NCBI GenBank assembly: GCA_030248225.1
Contig: JASANE010029289.1
Coordinates: forward strand, 1 to 64,000
From: Trileptium ribeirensis
Taxonomy: Eukaryota; Nematoda; Enoplea; Enoplida; Thoracostomopsidae
DNA length: 64,000 nt
Direction: 5' to 3'
Shown: piece by piece, positions 50,001 through 62,000 of the stretch
Numbering within the stretch: the stretch's first letter is position 1
How the letters are laid out: the number at the start of each line of letters is the position of its first letter
Notes under the pieces: model-generated
Seen by the model: the letters and a program-made list of their open reading frames with translations, nothing else
Databases searched by the model: none
Told to the model about the DNA's origin: nothing
Position numbers and translations under genes: made by a program

Positions 50001-53000
50001 ACGAACTCAAAGATGGGGTCGCAGCTGTTCGTTTCAACTAAAAGACACGTCCTCATCACTTTTGCTATAGAGTAAAAAATTATCTAAATCTATCCACTTG
50101 AAGATGTGCGCAAGAAACAAACAAAAAACAAATTTTCACCATCCTTCCCCTTAGCGCCGTGTGTGGAAAATCCGCTTGCTCCGATTCAAAAATTCATTTC
50201 ATTACGACGGAATTTCAGTAAACCAAATTATCGTTATTACTTTCCCGCAGTCGGCCAGTTTCTGTGTTAATGATGTCAGTTCGTCGTGTGTCGTAAGCAG
50301 CAAGCGCTTGTTGGACCTGAATCGGAACCAAATGTGCAAAAATGTCCTGAAACAATTTTAATTAAAATAATAAATAACTTTTTTGCATTATTTTTACACT
50401 CCTATAACATAAATTATTGCAATAAACTCGAATTGGGGTAAAAAGATGCACAGACACACAAGTACAGGAAGTGCTTAAAATGTTCTGGTTATTCTACATA
50501 GATCTCAGTTTCAACATAGAGGGATGCGACAAGCGCCCACACAAGCAAGTCCATGCCGGAAACTCGTACGAATAGTAGTAGCCGCAAAATTTCAAAGCTA
50601 ACAAACCCTTAAATTCATTCGCCGAAAAAGGCAACTCCAAACAAGTTTTGATTTTTCACATAATTAACTTGTAGTGGAAATAAGACCAAAAATGTATTGA
50701 GAACTGAATGCATCAAACAGTTAATCCACTGTGAGCAAATGAAACAAAGTAACGCTCTACGGTGTTGTAATATTATACAACAACGGTCAATGGCAACGGC
50801 GCACCTTAACCAAACACCGCGCAAAGCAATCCACAATGGACAATACTTCGTAAGCAAAAATAAATAACACTTACCTTAAATCCCTGCGACATGGTTGACG
50901 CAAGTGGAAGCGGCTTCGCGAGAGCTGCTTTGCCGAATGCTGGCAGGCTTTTCGGATCGGGTACACGTTCGTGGTAGATAAAATCGTTATCCTTCTTCGC
51001 CGAAGCATACGCACGCTGCACTGTTGCCAGGTCGGAAGCGAATAACTGAAAACACAACAATAAAGAAAATGATGTTCGCATAGCCCGCTGAAACTGTTCA
51101 AACACTATAAAATCCATAATATAATGCTCCAATGGAACGGTACCAACATGCGTACAATATTTCAACAAAAAGCGCAATTTATCTATCAGACCTAAACACT
51201 AAAATGTATAAGCCGGATTATAAACGAACAACCACATGTCCAAACGAGCGCAAATGTACTTTCTGCAGACATGCTAAAAGTCTATTTTTGTATCAATACA
51301 TTATCAATGTCACTAGCCAACAATAGCCGTTCAGGCTCACATGTACGGAAATCTGTAGTTAGGGCTAAAACCAATCAGAGCTTCACACTCGTTCCCCCGT
51401 CATAGGTTTGCTATAATTGATCAAGTATAATAATAACCCTAATTAAATGCCTAACAAGTAGCAAACCCACCGACTGATTAACACTTGTCGACAGTAATTC
51501 CTGAGCGCGAGTCAAATGAGCCAGTTCGGGTCCGATTTCCTTTTCTTCTTTACATAACAGCGACTCATAGTAATGAGCTAGTCCGAGGAATGCACTTTGT
51601 TTGGCGCTGATTATGCCTGAAATTATGTTTTATATTAAATTAAAAACATACTTAATATGCATTAGCTAAAACTCGTAGCAGCTATCATCGTTACTACATA
51701 AGCTATACAAGTCGTAGTGGAACTACATATTTTTGATCGGAGCGAGGGGTTGCCATTAATCCAATTAGCATAATTTATTAATTGGCAACATAATGATCAT
51801 ACGAGTTTGTATCATATTCGCATTTTTTGACCCGAATACCCTATATTGGTCAAAACAAAACGATTCTATTCGAAGTATTTAGCGAGATATAACCAAAAGT
51901 GTCTTTAATTAGCTGATTACAGGCAGCTAATTAGCTTATAGTTAATTCGTTATGAAAATTTTTGAAACCCCATATATCAGGTGCACATTCCCAGATGTTT
52001 AGCTATAAAACAAAAAAAAGTTTTTTGAAATTGGTTGAGTGGTTCTAGAGATTCGTCGACGAACGCACGAACGAACGGACATCGACTTTTTTGGTCACAG
52101 ACAGAAAGTAAAAACGCTTCGTTCGGCTTCGCCTCGCTCCGCTCAATAAGTATATTACAGCAAAAATACAAACACAATACTATAGAGTGCCAACAAAACA
52201 TTACACCAGGAAAATCTATATTGCACAAACACCGTAGAGACGATATCATACATAAACGGTATACATGAGATATTTGTCGCGACAGATGCCTGCAACGACG
52301 TCTGCTGCTTAACTACTGAGAGTTTTGAACCCATTTTTCTGCGCAAATGATGTCTCTAAACTTCGATACCTCTACAATAAACCTTAATTTAGATTCGCTT
52401 TGCTTAGTACCTGGCGTCTTCTAAGTGGCTTCACTATGAAAATTAACAAAATCAAATTGGGCCAAAGCAGATGCTGTGATTTTATGACACTAGGGCTCAA
52501 CTCGTCTGACGAATACAAAAGCGCTCAGCGTCTATGGTAGCCATTATTTGCTCACAGTTTTCGTGCTATTATGTATAAAGTATATAAATGCTCTGGATCT
52601 TGATGCAATAGCGTTGTCTTATTCTCAAACAGAACTTGCGACAAAAAATGGGTAATATTTTAGTTTTGTAATATATATTTTAATCTGGTCGATATCATGT
52701 ATTTGGTTTCAAAAATATGTGCGGTTTACAAACTACTATTTTTTTCGTCTTACTTTTCGCTGTTGTTGCGATCTGGTGATATCATGCATGTCTCGAGCTA
52801 AGTGATGTTTGTTGCATGCAGATGGTATGTTTTGTCTTCAGATTTCTTTAAAACAAACTAACCGATCATATCTTTCTCCCAAACAATTCGTGACTCCGAT
52901 GCAACGCCATGACCGCGGCCCATTTGCTTTGCCGCTTCACTGTAGAGATCGCTCGCTTGTGCAGCTATTTTTGCAACAATTTTCGGATTCATTTTGTCAC

Positions 53001-56000
53001 GAGCAGCTTTGATGTATATAGCTTCTTGGCCTAAAACAGAACAAAAACATTTTGGAATATACATGAGTATCCTTTCCTTATTTTTTGGCATATAAAGTTC
53101 CACAAAATATCTAATTACATATAAAAATATACGAATTGAAATAGGAATATACAATTCTCGCTGGAAATGAGTACTACTCGTTCTAAAAAATTATGTTGGA
53201 AATAGTACGTCGATTTGAGGCAAGCTTTTAAAAAAATTAGTTTGACAACTACTGTTCGCAGTTCGTCACATTCGACTGAAAATTGGGAAATTCAAGTCGA
53301 TATCAGTTCGATGTTGCGACATTCATTCGGAACGCGGCAGTTATTTATGACGTCTACAGTCAAACGGTGTTTACCAGCGCGGCCGTATTCTGGCATATTC
53401 GCCATCAGCTTTTGCTGCCCAAATTTCGTCAGTAATAAATGACTTGAGATTTAAATTTTCAAAAGTAAAATTCGCGGTTTGCATTTTATATAATATTCGT
53501 TCGCAAGAACAGTATCGAGTTTTTACTTAATTTCTTTTTTGGAGCACCGAACAACAGAGTACTACAACCCATGCCAGACTACTAAATTTAGCGCATTCCT
53601 AATAAAATGTCAGCTATGACTGAAGAAATTTTACGCCACAACAGTAGCGGATATGCAGCACCTCGCTTGTATAAGAGGTACTATTTCCTTGTACTATCTG
53701 GAAGAAAGCGTTGCTGAAGACTGTCGCCACAGACAACCAAACGAGTGTGCATAGCCTATGTATACTGAATAACTAGTTTAAGGTTTCAAATTCACCATCC
53801 TTGATTCTGAAAAAATCTCTAAAAGCTAATAATACACCAGCATTGGATTGCCAACAAAAATGTTGATCTTATTTAGTAAAATTTCAAAACAAAGGGTTAT
53901 TCTGTTTACCCAAGCAATATATATATATATCCAAAAAGACAGAAACGTTCGAAATTTAGGAATCAGAACTTTCACAAAAAGATAAAATCTCAATGGCTAG
54001 TTTTGACGCTATTGGTCCCTATCGACTTCAGTATTACATGCACTTATACAAAATACCGTTGTTATCATCGTATTCTGCAACCACGATACATTAATGTCCT
54101 ACTATATATAGCCCTTTCCCTACATAATAGATTAAAAAATCACAAAATGACCGCATTTTGATTCAGAAAGTAAGCATTTTTGACCCATGCAGCATAGCAA
54201 AAAAGTGACAGTATACCCATTGTTTGTAAGATTAAAGCAACAAAGCCAACATTTTAGACCGTTTATCTTTTCTATAAGCATAATGATCACGCCCAGCAAG
54301 CAAAAACTCAGATAAAATTATGGGAATTTTAGCTTTTGTGGCACTTTTAAAACTTTCATTCATAGTTGAAAAACGACCGCTTTGATAAAAATGTGTAAAA
54401 GGAAAGTATGTGTTGGTCCCGATCACAGGATTCTGGTCGCCATTTCGGATTCGAAGCTTCTATGGAGAGTTAATACATAAATCGCCATGGGTACTTATGC
54501 AATAAAATCGTATTTTTTCCAACTCGTGTCAGTTTCGTGAGAATATAAGTGAAAACAAAGCGAGATCATGTACTATTAATTAAATTCTGTTACTAAACAA
54601 AATTTCGAAAATTCCTCAACTGAATTCTAGATTCGCAAATAATGTTGTAAGGCGATATGAACCAGGGATCCCCTGGTTAGGAGCCAGCGGTGCCAAATTT
54701 GTTGGGTAGCATCAGAAGCACTACCAAGACAAATTTGCTTTAGGTTAAAACTTTGTGGGCATATTTGCAAACACTTTATAAAATTTGTAGCTTCAGATTG
54801 GAATATTAGTACATAATTTCTATGTCAACTTGAGAGTCTGTTTTATCAGCGAGGCATTAAGCAAAAATCTGCAATGGATCATTGAACAAAGAAAGCCAAA
54901 AATTCACCTATGCGCACAAACCAGACGGCATCAGGGACTCAATCCCAGGGTCTCTACTCCCAAATCAAGACCTACTCATTACCGCAGTTTAAAATTTTTA
55001 ATGGTAGAGAAACCACAAACTCTTAATTCGAGGATGCAGAGAATGCACTGTATATAGATAGGTGTTCATATGACCTTTTAAGAATTTTGTCGTTGCTGAC
55101 TTTCCCACTGAAGGCGGAGTGGCCCCCAGGCATTTCGGCCTCCCACACGTGCCCATAGGTATTTTTGTCTTCCATTTGGTTCAGCCTCCCATCTATTTTT
55201 CTGCACGACTAAATATTCCAATTTTTCTTTGCGAGGCAAAAATATGCCAGTTTTCCCTTCTGGAACTCAAGAAATCCCTAAATTTTTGCTCTGCGGAGAT
55301 AAAAACATCATAATTGCCGTCAGTATATAGCATTTAACTATTTAATGTGAGGTTATTATTAAATTTTACTGTGAATCTGGCATTTCTCCTATTTTCCCGT
55401 TTTTTAGTCCCCCAGTTCCGCTGGGGGTTCCCTAGTTCGAACTGGGTGAAGGAATTTCCCGCACCCAGGTGCTCCCCAGTTCGGTTCCTACAGGTACTTT
55501 GGAAGCAGTTTAGGATAGCCAGCATTACATGCATATTTTTCTTGGTTTTAGCGGTCAATTTTAGTGCATATATTTGCATTAACCCAACAGGAAAGCTAAC
55601 AACAGGCGCGTTATACCTGTTCCAAAAAATGTTAACAACTTACCTTGAGCAACCATAACTGCCGAAAACGTTGACAGGTTATCAGGCGTGAGATCGGGTG
55701 TCGGTTCCTGTCCGATCCAGCCCATAACGTTGTCCTACAAACAGGATCATTTACCATGACTAACGATCAACAACACAGTGAACGTGATGTAGACAAATTT
55801 ATATATCCTTCTTTAGCTACTACGGAACGAACATTGTAGCTATCGTGAAATAAAAAATACAGCTGGTACCCTACAATACACCTAACAAATACTTCGGAAG
55901 TATGGCCTCTGGTACTACGGAACGAACACTGTAGCTACCGTTAAATAAAAAATACAGCTGGTACCCTACAATACACCAAAGAAATACTTCGGAAGTATAA

Positions 56001-59000
56001 CCTTTAGTATATTTTCGGCTCCTTCCCCATAAAGACACATCCAGTTAACATAAATTTGACAAAATCTACAAAACACATTCTGAAGGTAAATATTTGAATA
56101 ATTTCGTCCAAAAATTGCTTAATAATATGTTTCAGCCTTAACAGCAACGTTTTTGAACTACTTCTGAGGCCATTTGTTCACAATTATTTTAATGTTTTTG
56201 CTGAAATAATATTAAATTTTGTAAGTTTTTTATGTCGTAGGGCGCTCCCAGTTCATGACTGGCAAAATTTTAGGCGAGATAGACGGCATAATATTGTGGG
56301 TTTACATTCCTTTGAAACACTTTGCTAAATTAACATAACTAGACTTTACAGCATAGTAAGGTTATTCACGTGCGTGGTATTGAATCATGTTATCTTAAAT
56401 GAAACAGTGTTCAGGACCAATGTCACGAGGACATATATGGAAATGCAAGAAAATTTAAGTCTAATCCTTAAGCGGTAGGTAAACAGGGGTATATTGGATT
56501 GCTACTCCTCGCAATACGATTCAGCAAGATTTTCGTGCAAGTTTGGCAAGCTACAAACTCGACAGAGATTAGCATAGCAAATTGCTTTCTAAAGCGACTA
56601 ATACCTAATCGGTAAATCTCTTCATCGTTTTCAGCATACAATCATGTATGGCTCAAAGGGGTCCCATGGGATACAGTACCATTCCAAATAGCATACATCG
56701 GTGACGGATACACACAAATAGACTACTTCATCGTTTTCAGCGTCCTAGAAAACCTACACAACTACAAATGCAACAAATATTAACGTTAGGTTCAATATCA
56801 TGCATGCCCCTAGAGGAAGATGGTCTCTCGGAATATAGTTCCTTTCCCAAAAGTCTACATCGGTCATAGATACACTCAAATAAATCACATCATCGTTTTC
56901 AGTATTCTCAGTTCGGAAACATTTTCAACCACAAATGCAACAAATAACAACATTAGATTGAAAACCACGCGGAATGATGCATGGCTCAAAGGGGGTCTCT
57001 TAGGATACAATACCATGCTAAAAAGTCTACATCGATCATAGATACACTCAAATAAATCACATCATCATATTCAGTAACCTCGAAAACCTTTATAACCGGA
57101 AATACAAGAAATAATAACATTAGGTTCAATATCACGAAATCATACATGACTCAAGTGAGGTCTCAGGGTATGTAGTACCATTATGTAAGGTCTACATCGG
57201 TCATATATACACTCAAATGAATCGCTCAGTCGTTTTCGGCATCCTCAAAAACCTTTGTAGTAACAGAACAAAAAAATATGACATTACTATTTGCTTAATA
57301 TATGATTGTCCTGAATGATTCTTGACATTTTAAACTTTAGGTTTCAATTATACCAATGCATAGTACATCCGTGACTGTGACGGACTCTAGCCATCTATAT
57401 TTGTTACTTAATTTATTGATGTATCAACATAATTACTAGGTGTTTTTTTTTTCGAATTTATCACCAAAGATAACCATTTTATAATGGATCAAAACGATTA
57501 TATTAAAAAATTACAACCCACAAATTATAAAATTCTAGTAAATAATTTTCCTATCGAAACTTGACATACAAATACTTCGGTTATACACAATTTTATAAAT
57601 ACATCCATATTTTAGCCTGAAATATACGCAATATAAGAGCTAATTTACCTTAGGTAATATACACTCCAGTTCATTGTGACGGTGCTTATATCCTGATATA
57701 TTGGGTTAAAACCATTTCTTCAGTACCGTCACTTTGAATATATAATGGTAGCATCAGCATATAAACTGTATAACAACACTCATACATGTCTTATGATAAA
57801 CGGTTAATTAAAATTCTTTATGCAAATTTTTTAGGTATGTACGTGAATGTAGTCAATATTTATATTAACGAAAATTCCTCTCTACATCAGTTACCGACAT
57901 CTACACTGGAATCGAGCACATTTGAAGGTTTTTCTGGCGATCCGAGCAATACTTCCGAAATAATGCCTAGATCATCTACACCAGGTTTCGAAGGTACAAA
58001 TAAAATCTTTTTTAACGTGCTACACTTACCCAAAAAATCTGTATATTAATTTAGCTACAGAGATCAACAATTACATTTAAAATAACGAAATAATGAATGG
58101 TTGTTGGGCGAGAGAACGGCGTCCGTTCCAAAAAGGGAACTTCGGTCACAGATGCGTTCAAATAAATCATTCCAGTGGTTTCAGCGACACTGAAAGCCTA
58201 TATAGTGACCATACAGCGCCAACTAACGATTATTATAAAAAAACATATGTAAAGGGTTACAATGGGACCATTAGGAATCCTCTATCTACTTATCCGCGAG
58301 TGTGACAAAAACGTATTGGTAAGAAACTTGTAGATCTTATCAAGGCAAAAGATATGCAAAAATTTTTGATACGAGGACTGGGTTCTGAGATATAACTAAA
58401 AAGCAATTTACCTCAGCCACAAAAATTAGAGAGTACCCTCTTTACATGGGGCCAGTAGTGCCCAATGGATGGCTTGCATGTATGTATACTATATGAGGTG
58501 ATGGGCCACCCTACACGCTATAATATATAAAAGACATTCTGATAATATCTTCGTTCGTTGCTATGATAATTTGAGAAACTAGCCATGCGGACGAACGGTA
58601 AAATTTATCGGTGTGCACACAAATAAATGGTTGCTCGCTTCGTCCGCTGCGAAAGATCTTTACTTTTGATCACAGTCCGGCAGCAGAATAAATATTGTAA
58701 CAGTTGTTATTAAAAAGAGAGTAATAACGTTTACAATACTGTATGCTCGCTGCTCTAGACATAGATACAGTCAGATTGGCTAAATCTGTATAATTGAAAC
58801 GGAGCCAGCGGAGTTGCCACTGAGGGCGCAGGGCAAAATCGTGAAAACTTTTTTGTTTATAGCTGCCATTCATAACTCATTTTCGGATTTCGATAAATTT
58901 TGTTCAATGACGAAAAGTAATGTGTCTTTTAGTATGCGCACAGCTCCGACCCCATCTTATGGGTCAAAATGGCAAAAAAACTGGTTTCTACGAGTTCTTT

Positions 59001-62000
59001 GCCAACTCCGGCCATACGGGTGCAAGTGTTTCACAGCCCATATCTCGTGACAAAGGCTTCTGATTGAAAAATGTAGACCGTCATCAGCTCATCGAGATCT
59101 ACTTTTCTGACCACGATGTTTTTGTGAAACTACTCCCTGGGCTGCTGGGGGCTGGAATAAGGTTCGTCAACCCTTTCTCATAAATAACGATTTTCCATAT
59201 ATCGCTGTGTTACTGCATATTTTTACCATGCAATGAGTCTCTATTGCGTTATCAAACAAGCTGAATGTGACGGTTTTGCTATCGTGAGTCCAACTTGACA
59301 ATATTATACCTTTTCATTGAGTTTCAAGAAAAATATAGTGCATTTTAATTTGTCGGATTATGTATTAGTGTTTTAAATTTTTGAAGCAAACATATTTCAC
59401 ACACTTCGTGGATTTTCATAAGTTTTCATCCTCTATTTGGCTGCAAATGGTGTGCTACTATATCATTCTTTACGCTGAGGATGGGTCAAAACGGGTTTTT
59501 CCGTAGACCCATGAGATCCAAAATACACAATAATGCTACTATCTCCGCAACTGCTCGAACTATACTGCTGCTTTTAGTCGTGTTTTGTAAAGCAATCCAT
59601 GATTCATTTTGTAATTTACTGCTCATATAGCTATATAAATCTCTGGAAATATGTTCAACACGTAAAATTCGCCCATTTGGCGATAAGACAATATACTAGT
59701 AGTACCTGCGATAAATTTTGCCAAAGCCAGAGTATTGTAAGTTAAAATATTCTTTAAGCAACAGAATTCATTGTAACACATCTTACCTTCAAATATAAAA
59801 AAATACCAGCCGCCTGTTGAAACAGTTTTGCTGCCGATTTCAATTCAGCATCAGTTTCTAAATTCTGCGTGCTCGCAATCTGACTTTGCATAGCGCCTAA
59901 AATATGTATAAGTAGTTTTTGGCAATTTTTAATATTCGTGCCAAACTGTGTAATGTAATCTTCTTAAGCTAGGGCCAAACGTAATCCTCTTAAACAAGAC
60001 TCTAAGGCTGTATTATTCCAGGATACTTATTTGCAAAATTGGTACCGGTGTGCTCAGATGGTAAACAAAGAACTCGTCAAAACTGGCATTCATTCATGGC
60101 TTGTTCTTCGACTCTGGCTAATACAAGGACGTTGGTACATAGTTTGTCTTCGGCGTTTATGATCATTTGCCAACAACACAAAAGTAATACTTTCATACTT
60201 GAAACGGAGCGAGCGAAGCAAGAAGAGTTTCCGCTGAGGGCGCTAGAGCGAAATTAGTGAAAATTTGTATTATTTGTCTGTCATTTCGGATGGATTGTTT
60301 TCGATAAATTTTTGTTTAACAGCAAAGGTAATGCGTATGTGCCCTTTAGTTGAACGTGAACAGCCCCGAACCCAGGAAAAACAGGTGATATAAGGGTTTT
60401 CACCAAGGCTAGCCATATGGATACCAGTCTTTCATAACACATATCTCGCAACACAGATTTCGCATCAAAAACGGAGTTTACCAGTTCATTGTTATCTACA
60501 ACATTGCTGAAAATCACCTGGACCGCTGTGAGCGCGAATATACTTCGTCGACGATTTGCCAGGAATATAGATTTTTTAAATTTTGCCAAGTTATTACTTT
60601 ATTGCGTTAGAACAAGTGTACGTATACTTGGTTATCAAACACGATGAATATGATGGCCTTATAATGGTCCAGCTTGCCATTATATTATTATATCTTTTCA
60701 CGGGTTTCACGTCAGTTTGGGTCGACGATACCGATTTCCACTGTGTTTTAGTTTAGTTACGTATTGCGTACGGGGCATCCAGAATGATCTATGTATAGGT
60801 TTTTGGAATATTGAACACCATGGTTCGATCATCTGTCCATCAAGAATTATCTATATAGGTTTTTAAGGAGACTGTATACGATGGTTTGGTTACCTAGAGA
60901 CCAGCACGTGTATTTCATGCCTGTTCAGCAGTTTTCAGTGGGTTTTGAGTAAATGAACCCGATATCCAGCATTCAGTAGTTTGATTATCTACAGTGTACA
61001 AGGCATCAAGAATAACTTTCAATATAGATCTTTCGATAATTTGAATACGATGGTTTGGTTATCTAGACACCAACCTAAATACTTCGTGCATTGTCAGTTG
61101 TTTTCGATGAGTTTAGGGCTGATGAGTTTTAAGTTTTTCAATGGCTACAGGGTTCCAGAGGTTCTAGGGTGATATATACACAAAAGACAGAGTGTTGCAA
61201 ATGATTACTCATGATAACTTATAAACGAAACCACGCTCAAAATTGGATTAGCCTACCATAGCAAAACCCTTTAAAACACACTAATAAATACCGATTAATA
61301 AACTTTGACTCTGTGCCAAGCCAATTTGAGCAAAATTTTGATTTCGGCATATTAAAATTAAAATACTGAAATTAAATTATCTGAAATTAAAATATTGAAA
61401 ATACATTAGCAACTTTGAGTAAAAACAATGCATTCAGGACATGAAATTATGCCCTCAACATAATATGACACACAGTACAGGAAGTTAGACAATATTGTGC
61501 GTTCCCTCATGAGATCTGCTAGTCCCTATTTGCTAGGTCCTACGCATCTTATTTTGGCTCCACCTTAATTTATCTATCATCGTGTTATTCGTTGTAATGA
61601 TTTAAATCCAACAGAATATTTAGGGACTTGTTTACTGCGTTGTTGCAAATTCTTTTCTAAATACCGCCTATACAATAATTCCGGCGAGGTCCGGCATATA
61701 CAAGTCTCAAATTCGCGGTCAGTTACGGCATCGAGGAAAATAGAACAAGACCGACACTGGGTGACAGGTAAACAAAATTATTTATTTAGCTCGTTCAAAA
61801 ACAGTCTCTTACAACGACGGAAACAGCTACAATTAAATTCTATACGCCAGTGTTGCTTTTTTATTTATTTGCCGTCGAAAGTGCCGACTATTTATTATCA
61901 TATTTTCTTAGCCAGCACCATACTTTTCGTTGTCCACCAAAAATGTCGGTTTCGGAGGTTGCTCAGTGAAGGGATCAGGTTTTAAGAGAATGTCGCCGAC

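Noticed and set aside
53215..53442. 75-codon plus-strand frame near an ALIX exon
   Set aside because: No motif, no splice context, and in an intron with repeat-like sequence.
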